Source: Phenylobacterium sp. (GTDB taxonomy: Bacteria; Pseudomonadota; Alphaproteobacteria; Caulobacterales; Caulobacteraceae). Taken from it: 64,000 nucleotides of DNA. A program made the translations under genes and the position numbers. The notes under the pieces are model-generated. The model was not told where the DNA came from and did no database searches. It worked only from the letters and a program-made list of their open reading frames with translations. Within the stretch, counting starts at the first letter, position 1. Each line of letters starts with the position of its first letter. Positions 1 through 9,374 of this stretch are shown in pieces. The stretch is from NCBI GenBank assembly GCA_018001015.1, contig JAGNIV010000005.1, positions 62,001 through 126,000 on the forward strand, in the 5' to 3' direction.

Positions 1-629
1 CGCGCGGCCAGGGCCGAGGTGACGGCCGAGACGGTGGTGCGCTGGACCCCCAACATCTCGGCGAGCGACTCCTGGGTGAGCTGGATGAGGTGGTCGCCGG
101 CCCGGTCGTGGGTGGCCAACAGCCAGCGGGCGCAGCGTTCCTCCACCGAATGCAGGGCGTTGCAGGCCACCCCCTGCATCATCTGGGCGAGCAGGGCGTC
201 GGCGTATCGCGAGAACAGATCGCCGAACCGCGTGGAGCCGAGCTTGGCGGCCTCCAGGTGGCTGGTGGCGATGACGAAGGCTGAACCCGGGACCTGGACG
301 ACGGCGCGGCCGAAGGCGGGCTTGTGGCCCTCGCTGACGATCCCGCCAACCGCGCTCTCGCGGCCGATGGTGGCGGCCTCCACCTCGCGGCCGTCGCGGG
401 TGACGATCAGCAGCGAGACCATGGTGCGCTGGCAGGGGAAATAGGTGGTGTGAACATCGTCGCCGGGCTCGAACAGCACCTTGCCGCGCGCCAGGGCGAC
501 CGGTTCAAGGTGAGGCTCCAGCACCGCGAAGTCGCGGGCGCCAAGCGCACCCAACAGGCGGTTGGCCCGCCTGGGATGCGGTTCGCTGGCTTGCGGCTCT
601 TGAGCCGGCGCGCTGATGATCCTGTTCAT
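1..629 (-). CDS. Crp/Fnr-family transcriptional regulator, C-terminus cut by window edge
   Basis: Reading from an ATG at 629 (preceded by GGGGAG) the frame stays open to base 1, so the 3' end is outside the window. The first ~150 residues look like a cyclic-nucleotide-binding-type beta-roll (LEPVALARGKVLFEPGDDV, then TMVSLLIVTRDG and EAATIGRESAVGG). It is followed by a dimer helix (MQGVACNALHSVEERCARWLL) and the start of a winged helix-turn-helix (QESLAEMLGVQRTTVSAV), as in the HTH_Crp_2 group. No cysteines are arranged as in Fnr and the cAMP-contact residues are not obvious, so the ligand is unknown. It lies downstream of engB on the same strand but with a ~105-bp gap, so it is probably a separate unit. 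Confidence 0.88.
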   Translation of the reverse strand, partial: MNRIISAPAQEPQASEPHPRRANRLLGALGARDFAVLEPHLEPVALARGKVLFEPGDDVHTTYFPCQRTMVSLLIVTRDGREVEAATIGRESAVGGIVSEGHKPAFGRAVVQVPGSAFVIATSHLEAAKLGSTRFGDLFSRYADALLAQMMQGVACNALHSVEERCARWLLATHDRAGDHLIQLTQESLAEMLGVQRTTVSAVTSALAA

Positions 630-734
630 CTGACAACTCCCCAAGGTCCGACCCGGGAAGAACGCGCATTTTCCCAGATGGCTCCGCTTGTTCGATAGCC
701 GACACGGTGAGTTCGGCGGACCGGGGAGGCCGGG

Positions 735-1409
735 TCAGCCGGCGTCCGGCTCTGGCGTGCGCGGCAGAATCTCGCAGGTGGCGGCGATCTCCGCGCGCAG
801 CTCGGGGATGCCGGTCCCCTTCTCAGAAGAGGTGGCCAGCACGCGGGGGAAGGCGGCGGGGCGCTTGATGATGGCGGCCTGGGTCTTGGCCACCAGGGCC
901 TCGACCTCGGCGGGCTTCATCTTGTCGGCCTTGGTGAGGATGATCTGATAGGAGACGGCGGCCTTGTCGAAGGCGTCCATCGGCTCCTTGTCCACGTCCT
1001 TCAGCCCGTGGCGGGCGTCGATCAGCAGATAGGCGCGCTTCAGGTTCACCCGGCCGCGCAGGTAGTCGCGGCCGAGGTTCTGGAACTTCTTGGTGGTGAC
1101 CTTCGACGCCCGGGCCCAGCCGTAGCCGGGCAGGTCGACAAGCCGGATGGCCTCGTCGAGGACGAAGAAGTTCACCTCGCGGGTGCGGCCGGGCTCATTG
1201 GAGGCCCGCGCCAGCTTCTTGTGACCCACCAGGGCGTTGATCAGCGAGGACTTGCCGACGTTGGAGCGGCCGGCGAAGGCCACCTCGGGCAGGTCGGCCG
1301 GCGGCAGGCCGTCCACCGACACCGCGCCCATCAGGAAGGTCGCCTGGCGCGCGAAGAGGATGCGGGCGGCCTCGATCTCCGCTTCGTCGTAGGTCCCCTC
1401 GATCTTCAC
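735..1409 (-). CDS. engB: Ribosome biogenesis GTP-binding protein YihA/EngB
   Basis: A 224-residue TrmE-Era-EngA-EngB-Septin-like GTPase that assists large-subunit ribosome assembly. Visible motifs: G1 GRSNVGKSS (about 47-55), a G2 threonine near 76, G3 DLPG (92-95) and G4 TKAD (159-162). Length is normal for the family. The start codon overlaps the yidC stop by 4 bp (1406-1409), so translation is probably coupled. It is the last gene of the rpmH-rnpA-yidC-engB cluster. Confidence 0.96.
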   Translation of the reverse strand: MKIEGTYDEAEIEAARILFARQATFLMGAVSVDGLPPADLPEVAFAGRSNVGKSSLINALVGHKKLARASNEPGRTREVNFFVLDEAIRLVDLPGYGWARASKVTTKKFQNLGRDYLRGRVNLKRAYLLIDARHGLKDVDKEPMDAFDKAAVSYQIILTKADKMKPAEVEALVAKTQAAIIKRPAAFPRVLATSSEKGTGIPELRAEIAATCEILPRTPEPDAG

Positions 1410-3202
1410 TCTTGCGCCTTGGGCTTGCCGGAGAACCGGGCGATCAGGTCGTCGATGGGGTTATCGACCTTGAACCGGCGCATGATGATGTACTGCTGGC
1501 CGATCGTCAGCACGTTGGACCAGGTCCAGTAGATCAGCAGGCCCACGGCGAAGGGGGCCATGATGAAGGTGAAGATGATCGGCATGAACTGGAAGATCTT
1601 CTGCTGGATGGGGTCCCCGGCCGGCGGGTTCATCGCCGTGGTCAGCCACATGGTCACGCCATAGGCGAGCGCCAGGGCGCCGATGTGCAGGGAGCCGTCC
1701 AACAGGCCGCCGATCAGCGGCGTCGTGGCCGGGTGCCAGGGGATCAGGCCAAACAGGTTCCAGACAGTCGACGGATCGCGGGCCGAGAGGTCCTGGATCC
1801 AGCCGAAGAAGGGTGCGTGCCGCATCTCGATAGTGACGGTCAGCACCTTGTACAGGGCGTAGAACACGGGGATCTGCAGCAGCATGGGAAGACAGCCGGT
1901 GATCGGGTTGATCTTCTCTTTCTGATAGAGCGCCATCAGCTCGGTCTGCTGCTTGGTGGCGTCGTCCTTGTATTTGGCTCGCAGCGCCTCGATCTGGGGC
2001 TGCACCTTCTTCATCTTGGTGATCGACTCGTAGCTCTTGTTGGCCAGCGGGAAGAACACGACCTTCACCGCCACGGTGAGCAGCAGGATGGCGATGCCGA
2101 AATTGCCGACGTGTCCGTGGATGAACTCCAGGAACTGGAACAGCGGCCGGGTGAAGAACCAGAACATGCCCCAGTCGACGGCCTGGTCGAAGCGGGGTAC
2201 GCCGAGCGCGGTCTCATAGGCCTTCAGGACCGGCACGGTCTTGGCGCCGCCGAAGAAGCGCTGGGTTTCGGTGATCTGGCGGCCTGGATTGATCGTGCGG
2301 GCCGCGCCCACATAGTTGGCCTCGAAGATGTCGAAGCCGCCCGCCTGGGTGACGCGGAACTGGCTCTGGACAGTCTCGTTCTGCGCCGGGATCAGGGCGG
2401 CCAGCCAATATTTGTCGGTGATGCCGGCCCAGCCGCCGGTGGTGGCGATGGTGGAGCCGCCATCCTTCGCCCACTTCTTGAACTTGATCAGCCGGAGCTC
2501 TTCGCCCAGCCAGCCGACCGCGCCCTCGTGGACGATGGAGTTCTTGCCGATGTCGGTCGGCAAGCCCTGGCGTTGCACGGAGCCATATGGCGCCAGCGTC
2601 ACCTGCGTGGCGCCGGTATTGGCCACCGTGTCGGCCACCGTGAACATGAACTTGTCGTCCACCGCGATCGCGCGCGTGAAGGTCAGGCCGGCGCCATTGG
2701 TGGTCCGCAGGGTGATCGGCGCGCCGGGAGCCAGGGTTGAGCCGGCGGTTTGGGTCCAGACAGTGTCGGCGGTGGGCAGGCCCGGGACATTGGCTCCAGC
2801 CCAACCGAACTCCGCGAACTGGGCATGCTGTGCGCCTTCAGGGCGCAGCAGCTCGACCGGCGGGGAGTCCTTGGCCACGGTCTCGCGGTACTGCTTCAGA
2901 TACAGATCGTCGAGGCGAGCGCCCCGCAGGGAAACCGAACCCGACAGGGCGGGCGTCTCGATTCGCACTCGGGGGCTGGCGGCGGCGGCGGTCTGGCGGG
3001 AAACCAGGGCCTCAGCAGCGGTGGGCGGCGCCTTGGTGAGATTTTGGGCCTGGACCTGAGCGCTTGCAGCCGGCGGGTTGCGGGCGAGTTCCGCCTCGCG
3101 GGCCTTGGTGCGAGGGCCCATGACCAGGAACTGATAGGCCAGCAGCAGCGCCATCGCCGAGACCACGAAGATGATCGTGTTGCGGTTCGAGTTGTCTTGC
3201 AT
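1406..3202 (-). CDS. yidC: Membrane protein insertase YidC
   Basis: A 598-residue inner-membrane insertase/foldase (YidC/Oxa1/Alb3 family) that inserts proteins alone or with SecYEG. An N-terminal membrane anchor (about 9-27) is followed by a linker rich in Ala/Gln and a large periplasmic beta domain, then the conserved C-terminal 60KD_IMP core with five membrane segments from about residue 355 (for example [50 protein letters not shown]). The length and N-terminal extension are typical of Gram-negative YidC. It follows rnpA after 12 bp. Confidence 0.97.
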   Translation of the reverse strand: MQDNSNRNTIIFVVSAMALLLAYQFLVMGPRTKAREAELARNPPAASAQVQAQNLTKAPPTAAEALVSRQTAAAASPRVRIETPALSGSVSLRGARLDDLYLKQYRETVAKDSPPVELLRPEGAQHAQFAEFGWAGANVPGLPTADTVWTQTAGSTLAPGAPITLRTTNGAGLTFTRAIAVDDKFMFTVADTVANTGATQVTLAPYGSVQRQGLPTDIGKNSIVHEGAVGWLGEELRLIKFKKWAKDGGSTIATTGGWAGITDKYWLAALIPAQNETVQSQFRVTQAGGFDIFEANYVGAARTINPGRQITETQRFFGGAKTVPVLKAYETALGVPRFDQAVDWGMFWFFTRPLFQFLEFIHGHVGNFGIAILLLTVAVKVVFFPLANKSYESITKMKKVQPQIEALRAKYKDDATKQQTELMALYQKEKINPITGCLPMLLQIPVFYALYKVLTVTIEMRHAPFFGWIQDLSARDPSTVWNLFGLIPWHPATTPLIGGLLDGSLHIGALALAYGVTMWLTTAMNPPAGDPIQQKIFQFMPIIFTFIMAPFAVGLLIYWTWSNVLTIGQQYIIMRRFKVDNPIDDLIARFSGKPKAQE

Positions 3203-3214
3203 GGGGGCGCGCGC

Positions 3215-3607
3215 TCAGACGGAAGGGGGAGAAGCGCGATCGGGCGCGCGGGTGTCGCTATCGGCGCCGAGGCTTATCAGCGCGCTTTTCACATCGTCAA
3301 GCAAACGCGCCCAGGGGCGCGTCGGCGCGCCGCCCCGGGCGATGAACACATAGTCGAAACCGGGCTTGCCGAGAACAGGAACCAAGGTCCGTGCGGCCTC
3401 GCGCAGACGCCGCTTGGCGCGGTTGCGCACGACGGCGCCACCGACCTTCCGCGTGGCGGTGAAGCCGACGCGGACAAGGGGACGGTCATCGGCGCGATGG
3501 CGGGCCTGGAGCACCACGGCGCCACGGGCGCACGAAGGCGCCTTGGCCGCGGCCAGGAAATCGGGCCGGATCTTAAGATGTTCGATGGGAAAGACGGGGT
3601 CCGTCAT
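3215..3607 (-). CDS. rnpA: Ribonuclease P protein component
   Basis: A basic 130-residue protein that binds the RNase P RNA and helps process tRNA 5' ends. The family signature VRNRAKRRLREAAR is at about 60-73, preceded by RVGFTATRKVGGAV. The C-terminal ~20 residues are less conserved. It sits between rpmH and yidC in the usual order; the yidD gene often found between rnpA and yidC is absent here and lies at 37.8 kb. Confidence 0.96.
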   Translation of the reverse strand: MTDPVFPIEHLKIRPDFLAAAKAPSCARGAVVLQARHRADDRPLVRVGFTATRKVGGAVVRNRAKRRLREAARTLVPVLGKPGFDYVFIARGGAPTRPWARLLDDVKSALISLGADSDTRAPDRASPPSV

Positions 3608-3630
3608 GCGGACACCCCAAGACCCTGGTA

Positions 3631-3765
3631 TTAGGCGGTCAGGCGCTTACGGCCCTTGGCGCGCCGACGGGCGATCACCTTCTGGCCGTTCTTGGTGGCC
3701 ATACGCGAACGCCAGCCGTGCCGGCGTGCGCGCACGAGACGGGAGGGCTGAAAAGTGCGCTTCAC
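3631..3765 (-). CDS. rpmH: 50S ribosomal protein L34
   Basis: A 44-residue ribosomal protein starting at a GTG (3765). The sequence begins [18 protein letters not shown] and ends KGRKRLTA, matching L34 end to end. It is the first gene of the rpmH-rnpA-yidC-engB unit; the gap to rnpA is 23 bp. Confidence 0.98.
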   Translation of the reverse strand: MKRTFQPSRLVRARRHGWRSRMATKNGQKVIARRRAKGRKRLTA

Positions 3766-3797
3766 GGGACTGGCTCCGGGTCGAAATCGAGCGGCGG

Positions 3798-3826
3798 GGA
3801 ATAAGGGGTAGGGCTAGGGATGTCAA
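3798..3826 (-). promoter_or_regulatory. Probable housekeeping promoter of rpmH operon
   Basis: On the minus strand there is a perfect TTGACA -35 (3826-3821), a 17-bp spacer and TATTCC (3803-3798), placing a start near 3790, about 25 bases before the rpmH GTG. The -35 element overlaps the first codons of the divergent gene at 3820. Confidence 0.6.
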
Positions 3827-4539
3827 CCGTTACCGGTCAAAGGTTTAGAGTCGATCACGTGGTGATCCGCACACCGGGGCGCGACGCCCTGTTGGAGAAG
3901 GTCGCCAGCCTATCGGCGCGGCCGGTGCTGGACGGCTATCGACCGGGCGGCGAGGTGGTGTCCAGGGGGGTGCGGTTCGCCAACGGCCCCTTCCTGGATG
4001 TGTTCGCGCAGGAGGCCGTCGCCCCCGCCCTGATCCTGCAGGGGCCGATCGCGGCCCTGGAAGCCGTGGCCACGGCGCGCGACTGGGCGTTCCGCAGCTA
4101 CCGACGTGAGACGATCACCGATCCCGCGCAGGACCAGCCCTGGTCGATGCTGATGTTCCGGCGAGGGCAGGGCCTGCTGACCAGGATCTCGGCGATCGAA
4201 TATGCCACCGATCCCGCGCCCTGGGCCCTGCCGGCCTTTTCGGGTGCGCTCTATCGGCCTGACAGCCCGCCCGATCAGGGGGTGCGCCTGCGCCGGGTCT
4301 GGGTGGGCGCGCAGGACATCAAGCGCGCGGCGGCCGAGCTGATGGCGATGGGCTTTGTCGCGGCTGGACCCGCCTCGTCGGACTTCGCGCCCCACGCCGG
4401 CACCCTGTTCCGAGGGCCCCGCGCTGACCTGGTGCTGTTCGCGGGCCCCGACGGGGTGGCGCGGCTGGACATCGACGGGAGGGCGCCTCAGCGGGTGGAG
4501 CTGACGCCCGAGCTTGCCCTGGTCTGCGGCGAAGCCTGA
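3820..4539 (+). CDS. VOC (glyoxalase-like) family protein
   Basis: A 239-residue protein whose N-terminus (FRVDHVVIRTPGRDALLEKV) and overall pattern match the glyoxalase-like domain family. A second half-module starts near 155 (GVRLRRVWVGAQDIKRAAAELMAMGF), so it contains two beta-alpha-beta-beta-beta units. Substrate and metal ligands cannot be assigned. The ATG lies within the -35 region of the divergent rpmH promoter, so its own promoter must be further upstream or the mRNA is nearly leaderless. It converges on map with only 3 bp between the stops. Confidence 0.75.
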   Translation: MSTVTGQRFRVDHVVIRTPGRDALLEKVASLSARPVLDGYRPGGEVVSRGVRFANGPFLDVFAQEAVAPALILQGPIAALEAVATARDWAFRSYRRETITDPAQDQPWSMLMFRRGQGLLTRISAIEYATDPAPWALPAFSGALYRPDSPPDQGVRLRRVWVGAQDIKRAAAELMAMGFVAAGPASSDFAPHAGTLFRGPRADLVLFAGPDGVARLDIDGRAPQRVELTPELALVCGEA

Positions 4540-4542
4540 GGC

Positions 4543-5289
4543 TCAGGCGAGCGTCAGGATCACGGGCCCGCGCGAGGTGGCCACCAGGGTGTGCTCGTAC
4601 TGCACGGTGGGCTGGCGGCCCGGCGGGCGCAGGGTCCAGCCGTCGTCCAGCTCCTCGACCCAGTCGGCCCCGAGGGAGAGGAAGGGCTCGATGGTGAAGA
4701 CCAGGCCCTCGGTGATCCGGCGCTGGTCGCCCGGCTCGTACCAGGTGGGGATGTCGCCCGGTTCGTCGTGCAGCGAGCGGCCGACGCCGTGGGAGGCCAG
4801 GTTGCGCACTAGGCTGTAGCCGTTCTTCCTGGCGAAGCCCTCGATCGAGCGGCCGATCTCGTTGAGCTTGCCGCCGGGTTTCACCGAGCGGATACCGGTC
4901 CACATGGCGCGGCGGCCGTCGCGGCACAGGCGCTCGATCCTGGGGGCGGTGGGGGGCACGGCGAAGCTGGCGCCGGTGTCGCCAAAGAAGCCGTCGATTT
5001 CGGCCGAGACATCGATATTCACCAGGTCGCCAGCCTTGATCACCGTGTCGCCGGGAATGCCGTGGGCGCAGTCGGGCCCCACCGAGATGCAGGTGGCGCC
5101 GGGGAAGTCGTAGGTGACCTCCGGGGCCGAGCGGGCGCCCTCGCGCTCCAGCATGGCCCGGCCGAGCTGGTCCAGCTCGCGGGTGGTGATGCCGGGCTCC
5201 AGGGCCGCGCCCATGGCGGTGAGCGTACGGGCCACCAGGGCGCCCGCGGCGCGGAGTTTCTCGAGTTCGTCTTCGCTGCCGATGGTCAT
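4543..5289 (-). CDS. map: Methionine aminopeptidase, type I
   Basis: Removes the initiator methionine from nascent proteins. All metal ligands are visible with the ATG at 5289 (248 residues): D93, D104, H167, E201 and E232, plus the substrate His at 76 (CAHGIPG). I chose 5289 (MTIGSEDEL) over an in-frame ATG at 5337 because the extra 16 residues are basic and unlike the family; neither start has a strong Shine-Dalgarno sequence. It has no N-terminal zinc-finger extension, as expected for bacterial type Ia. The organism may have another map gene elsewhere. Confidence 0.92.
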   Translation of the reverse strand: MTIGSEDELEKLRAAGALVARTLTAMGAALEPGITTRELDQLGRAMLEREGARSAPEVTYDFPGATCISVGPDCAHGIPGDTVIKAGDLVNIDVSAEIDGFFGDTGASFAVPPTAPRIERLCRDGRRAMWTGIRSVKPGGKLNEIGRSIEGFARKNGYSLVRNLASHGVGRSLHDEPGDIPTWYEPGDQRRITEGLVFTIEPFLSLGADWVEELDDGWTLRPPGRQPTVQYEHTLVATSRGPVILTLA

Positions 5290-5406
5290 GGAGCCAAGAT
5301 GGCGCCGAAAGCGCGTCGCCCCAAGGGGGCGTGACATTGCGGCGTTTTAAGTTGTGACGCCTGTGACCGCGCCCCTAGGTTCGTGGCGTCCTGAGGGGGA
5401 AATGCG

Positions 5407-6639
5407 ATGCGAACTCTGCTCCTGGCCCTGGCGGCCCTGACCCTGGCTACGAGCGCTGTGGCCCAGACGCCGACGCAGGTGGACACCGGGGCCCTGCTGG
5501 CGGCTAACACCCGGCCCTTCAGCTATGCCGACGGCAAGCTTGCGGGTCCGGGGGCGGACTTCATGTTCGGCCAACTGCCCACCGCCCAGTTCGTGTTCCT
5601 CGGCGAAAGCCACCACGACCGCCAGACCCCGATCTTCGCGGGCGCCCTCTATGGGCGGCTGAAGCAGGAGCTCGGCTATCGCTACCTGGCCGTCGAGCAG
5701 GACCCCTTGGCGATCGACGCCATCAATACCTACCGCGGCGATCTGAGCCGGATCGTGGCGCTGTCGAAGACCTACCCGACCCACATCGGCTTCTCCTCGG
5801 ACCAGGACCTCGCCTTGCTGGCCCTGGTCAGCAAGGACGCGCGTTCCGGCGATCCCTCCATCTGGGGGCTTGAGCAGGCGCAGGGCGTGGCGCCCTATCT
5901 GGAGGAGCTCGTAACCCTGGCGTCCAACGCCGCCACCAGGGCGACCACGCAAGGGCTGCTGGACGAGGCGCGCCTGAAGGAAACCCGCGCCAATCAGGGC
6001 GCCTTCATTCATGACGACCCCACCACCCTGTCGCGCCTCACCGCCCTGAAGACCGCCTTCGCGGCCAAGCCTGGATCGCGGGCCGATGTGTTGCTGACTG
6101 GCCTGGTCACCTCGGCGCGGATCTATTCCTACAACCGCCGCGCCAACGCCGGAGAGCGGGTCGGGCTCTACAACAACACCGAGCGCGAGGCGCTCTTCAA
6201 GCGGAGCTTCATGACCCACTACCGGCAGGTGGCCACGGCCAAGACCCTGCCCAGGGTGATGTTCAAGTTCGGCTCCTGGCACGGCTATCGCGGCCGGAGC
6301 CCGGGCGGCGCCTTCACCATCGCCAACTTCGCCCACGAGTTCGCCATCGCCAACGGCCGCGAGGCCTACGGGATCGTGGTGGTCCCCACCGGCGGCTACG
6401 AGGCCGACGTCACCGAGGAAGGGCCGTGGATGAAGGCTCTGTTCCCCGACGGCCCGCCTAAGCAACCGGTCATCCTGGACCTGCGGGCGATCCAGCCCTG
6501 GTCGCGGGTGTTCGTCAACCAGGTCCCCGTGGAACAGCAGGGGGCGCTGCGGGACTACATCTTCGCCCACGACGCCGTGGTGGTGCTGCCCAACAGCGCC
6601 AAGGCCAGCTGGGACCTGACGGGCTTCCCGGTTCCCTAG
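5407..6639 (+). CDS. Secreted EreA/ChaN-like domain protein
   Basis: A 410-residue protein with a clear signal peptide (MRTLLLALAALTLATSAVAQ). The stretch FVFLGESHHDRQTP (about 58-71), followed by LAVEQDP, resembles the Glu/His active-site core shared by erythromycin-esterase-like and ChaN-like haem-binding/TIKI-fold proteins. A later KFGSWHGYRGRSPGGAF supplies another conserved-looking His. GAGGGGG lies upstream of the ATG. It is monocistronic and converges with the quinone oxidoreductase gene (4-bp overlap at 6636-6639). The substrate is unknown; drug-esterase activity should not be assumed. Confidence 0.6.
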   Translation: MRTLLLALAALTLATSAVAQTPTQVDTGALLAANTRPFSYADGKLAGPGADFMFGQLPTAQFVFLGESHHDRQTPIFAGALYGRLKQELGYRYLAVEQDPLAIDAINTYRGDLSRIVALSKTYPTHIGFSSDQDLALLALVSKDARSGDPSIWGLEQAQGVAPYLEELVTLASNAATRATTQGLLDEARLKETRANQGAFIHDDPTTLSRLTALKTAFAAKPGSRADVLLTGLVTSARIYSYNRRANAGERVGLYNNTEREALFKRSFMTHYRQVATAKTLPRVMFKFGSWHGYRGRSPGGAFTIANFAHEFAIANGREAYGIVVVPTGGYEADVTEEGPWMKALFPDGPPKQPVILDLRAIQPWSRVFVNQVPVEQQGALRDYIFAHDAVVVLPNSAKASWDLTGFPVP

Positions 6640-7619
6640 AGGTCCGGCCGCACGATGGTCTTGCCCACCACCTTGCGGTTGGCGAGGCTTTCGAAGGCGG
6701 CGCGCCATTCCGAGAGCGGATATTCGTGGTCGACGCGGGGGTGGACCTTGCCCTCGTTGGCCAGGGCCCAGATGGCGGCGGCGTTCTCGCGGCCCTTCTC
6801 GGGGAACTGCCGGCCGTATTCGCCGGCCCGGACCCCCATCACCGAGAAGCCCTTGATCAGCGCCATATTGACCGGCAGCACCGGCAGGCGGCCCGAGGTA
6901 AAGCCGATGGAGAGGATGCGGCCGTTGAAGGCGATGCAGCGCACGCTCTCGTCGAAGACGTCGCCGCCGACAGGATCGTAGATCACGTCGGCCCCGCGGC
7001 CGCCGGTGATCTCCTTGACGCGCTCGCGGAAGCCGCCCGTGACATTCACCGTGGCGTCGGGCGCGTATTCCTTCTCGATCACGTTCAGCTTCTCGTCGGA
7101 GGCGGAGGCGGCGATGACCTTGCAGCCGAGGTGTTTGGCGAGGTCCACGGCGGCCAGGCCCACGCCACCGGCGGCGCCATGCACCAGCACCCATTCGCCG
7201 GGCTCCACCTGGGCGCGGCGCACCAGGGAGACGTAGGCGGTGAGATAGGCCGTGGCGTAGCCGGCGGCCTGGCTGAAGGAGAGGTTGGCGGGCTTGGGCC
7301 GCAGGATCGCGGCGGGCGTCACGGCATATTCGGAAAAGCCGCCGATGCGGGCGCCGCCCACCACGGCGTCGCCGATCTGGAACTGGGTGACGCCCTCGCC
7401 CAGGGCCTCGACCTCGCCGGCGATCTCCATGCCCGGAATGAAGGGTAGGGCGGGCTTGTGCTGATATTCGCCCCGGGTCTGCAGCAGGTCAGGGAAGTTG
7501 ACGGCGGCGGCGCGCACCTTGATCCGCACCTCGCCGGCACGGGGCTCAGGGGTCTCGATCTCCTTGAGCACGCAGCCGCCGTAGTCGGCGGCCAGTTCCT
7601 CGACCACGAGGGCTTTCAT
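6636..7619 (-). CDS. NADPH:quinone oxidoreductase family protein (MDR superfamily)
   Basis: A 327-residue medium-chain dehydrogenase/reductase without structural-zinc cysteines. The GroES-like half carries NFPDLLQTRGEYQ and PGMEIAGEVEALGEGV; the Rossmann half carries VHGAAGGVGLAAVDLAKHLG (about 145-164). This is the QOR/acryloyl-reductase-like zinc-independent group. Its ATG overlaps the stop of the esterase gene by 1 base, making it the third gene of a TetR-esterase-QOR operon. Substrate is inferred only from family. Confidence 0.87.
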   Translation of the reverse strand: MKALVVEELAADYGGCVLKEIETPEPRAGEVRIKVRAAAVNFPDLLQTRGEYQHKPALPFIPGMEIAGEVEALGEGVTQFQIGDAVVGGARIGGFSEYAVTPAAILRPKPANLSFSQAAGYATAYLTAYVSLVRRAQVEPGEWVLVHGAAGGVGLAAVDLAKHLGCKVIAASASDEKLNVIEKEYAPDATVNVTGGFRERVKEITGGRGADVIYDPVGGDVFDESVRCIAFNGRILSIGFTSGRLPVLPVNMALIKGFSVMGVRAGEYGRQFPEKGRENAAAIWALANEGKVHPRVDHEYPLSEWRAAFESLANRKVVGKTIVRPDL

Positions 7620-8665
7620 CAGTGGATTCGTCCTTCCAGGCCTTCACGCACCAGGCCCGCGATCTCGCGGCAGGCCACGTCGGCGCAGGGGACGGCGCCC
7701 GTGAAGGCGGTAAAGCCATGGGCCAGGCTGTCATAGCATCGATATACGGTGGGGACCCCGGCGTCCTTGAGGCGCTTGGCGTAGGCCTCGCCCTGGTCCA
7801 CCAGGGGGTCAAAGCCCGCGGTGATCACCACGGCGGGCGCCAGGCCCGAGAGGTCGGCGTTGCGGATCGGGGATAGGCGCGGGTCGGCGGGGTCGGCCTC
7901 GGGGCCCATATAGTGACCCATGAACCAGTCCATCATCGCCCGGCTGAGCGGGAAACTCTCGGCATAGGTGGTCATGGACGCGGTCTCGCTGGCCACGTCG
8001 GTGCAGGGATAGATCAGCAGTTGCAGGTCGGGCTGGGCTTCCCCGGCGCGCTTGAGGTCCTGGGCGATGATCGCGGCGAAATTGCCCCCCATGGAGTCGC
8101 CGCCGATGGCCGCGCGGCCCGCCGGCGCGCCAAAACGGGCGGCGTTGTCGCGGCCCCAGCGATAGGCGGCCAGCACATCCTCCAGCCCCGCCGGGAAGCG
8201 GTGCTCCGGGGCCAGGCGGTACTCCACCGAGAGCACCGGGCAGCGGGCGATCCGGGCCAGGATTCCGCAGAAGGCGTCGCAGGTCTCCAGGTCGCCGATC
8301 ACGCCGCCGCCGAAGTGGGCGAACACCATCAGGGGGGCGGTCGGGTCCTGTCCCTCCGAGCGATACAGGCGGGCAGGGATGGCGCCGGCCTCGTTCGGGA
8401 TGCTGAGGGGCTCGGTGCGGACGCCGGGCTCGGGTGAGCCGCTGAGCGCCGCCAGGCCCTGGGCGTTGGCCCGGCGAGCCTCCTCGGGGCTCATGGTGGT
8501 CATGGCGGGACCACGAGCCGCGCCGGCGGCGAGAAACTGAAGGCGAGGGTCGAGGGTGCGGCCGCCGCGATAAACCACGCCGCCGCCTGACAGCAGGCGC
8601 AGCAGGGACGACGGCAGGGACAGCAGGGCCCGGACGACGAGCCGTTGGGTGGAGAGGCTGGGCAC
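7619..8665 (-). CDS. Alpha/beta hydrolase, HSL (hormone-sensitive-lipase) family
   Basis: A 348-residue esterase starting at GTG 8665 (AGGCGAA just upstream). The oxyanion-hole motif reads HFGGG (117-121), a variant of HGGG; the nucleophile elbow is GGDSMGG (Ser191); the acid and base are probably D286 (GFDPL) and H316 (AHGF). YRLAPEHRFPA is a family signature. There is no signal peptide, so it acts in the cytoplasm. It is 5 bp downstream of the TetR gene and overlaps the QOR gene. Confidence 0.88.
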   Translation of the reverse strand: MPSLSTQRLVVRALLSLPSSLLRLLSGGGVVYRGGRTLDPRLQFLAAGAARGPAMTTMSPEEARRANAQGLAALSGSPEPGVRTEPLSIPNEAGAIPARLYRSEGQDPTAPLMVFAHFGGGVIGDLETCDAFCGILARIARCPVLSVEYRLAPEHRFPAGLEDVLAAYRWGRDNAARFGAPAGRAAIGGDSMGGNFAAIIAQDLKRAGEAQPDLQLLIYPCTDVASETASMTTYAESFPLSRAMMDWFMGHYMGPEADPADPRLSPIRNADLSGLAPAVVITAGFDPLVDQGEAYAKRLKDAGVPTVYRCYDSLAHGFTAFTGAVPCADVACREIAGLVREGLEGRIH

Positions 8666-8670
8666 TTCGC

Positions 8671-9294
8671 CTAGACCCCGGTCTTGGGCAGGCCCTTCAC
8701 GCCCCCCTGGATCAGGGCGACCACGAATCCGGCGGCCCCCTTGGTGTCGACGGGCCGCCTCTGGAGCATCTTCACACCGACCTCGCGGGCGATGGCGATG
8801 CAGGCCGCGGCCAGGTAGTCCGGATCGGCGCCAGGGGCGCCGCCTCGGGCGATCTCCTCGACGATGGCCTCCCGCACTTCGTTGAAGACGGCGGTCATCT
8901 CCGGGGTCTCGCCGTGCACATGAGGAAAGGGCTCGTCCGGCGGGCGGCGGTCTAGCCAGCTTGCGTGCTCATCGGCCAGGAAGCTGAAATAGGCCTCGAT
9001 GGCGGCGCGCACGAAGCTTTCCCAATCGGCCGACTGCGCCCGCTGGGCCTTCAGCAAGGGTGTGAAGCGCCGCGCGCCCTCGTCGGACAGGGCCACATAG
9101 ACCTCATCCTTAGAGCGGTAATAATTGTAGAACGTGCCCGCCGCGAGGCCGGTGCGGCGGATGATGTCGCGCACGGTGCAGGCCTCGTAGCCCAGCTCTC
9201 CGAACACTTCGCGCGCGGCGTCCAGAATGGCCTGGCGGTTCTGGACCTTGGTCTGCTCGCGCTTGCCGACCGGGAGATAAGCGACCTGGGACAT
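8671..9294 (-). CDS. TetR/AcrR-family transcriptional regulator
   Basis: A 207-residue repressor-type protein. The N-terminal helix-turn-helix is plain: ILDAAREVFGELGYEACTVRDI followed by TGLAAGTFYNYYRSKDEV. I placed the start at ATG 9294 because AGGAAGAG precedes it; an upstream in-frame TTG at 9309 would consume that ribosome-binding site. It is first in an operon with an esterase and an oxidoreductase, and an inverted repeat just upstream could be its own operator, which suggests autoregulation with a small lipophilic or ester ligand. Confidence 0.93.
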   Translation of the reverse strand: MSQVAYLPVGKREQTKVQNRQAILDAAREVFGELGYEACTVRDIIRRTGLAAGTFYNYYRSKDEVYVALSDEGARRFTPLLKAQRAQSADWESFVRAAIEAYFSFLADEHASWLDRRPPDEPFPHVHGETPEMTAVFNEVREAIVEEIARGGAPGADPDYLAAACIAIAREVGVKMLQRRPVDTKGAAGFVVALIQGGVKGLPKTGV

Positions 9295-9319
9295 CTCTTC
9301 CTGATTCAAAACCTGACGG

Positions 9320-9335
9320 GTGTCATACTAGACAC
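9320..9335. promoter_or_regulatory. Candidate TetR operator
   Basis: GTGTC-ATACTA-GACAC, perfect 5-bp half-sites around a 6-bp spacer, lies 26-41 bases upstream of the TetR ATG. Position and symmetry fit an autoregulatory TetR operator; no binding evidence. Confidence 0.4.
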
Positions 9336-9374
9336 TCGAAAGCCGGATCGCCAACCGCGACGCGTGGCGGGCGA

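Noticed and set aside
5347..7194. A 615-codon minus-strand open frame
   Set aside because: It is antisense to the signal-peptide-bearing gene at 5407 and out of frame with the QOR gene; Arg/Gly/His-rich composition is typical of GC-driven shadow frames.
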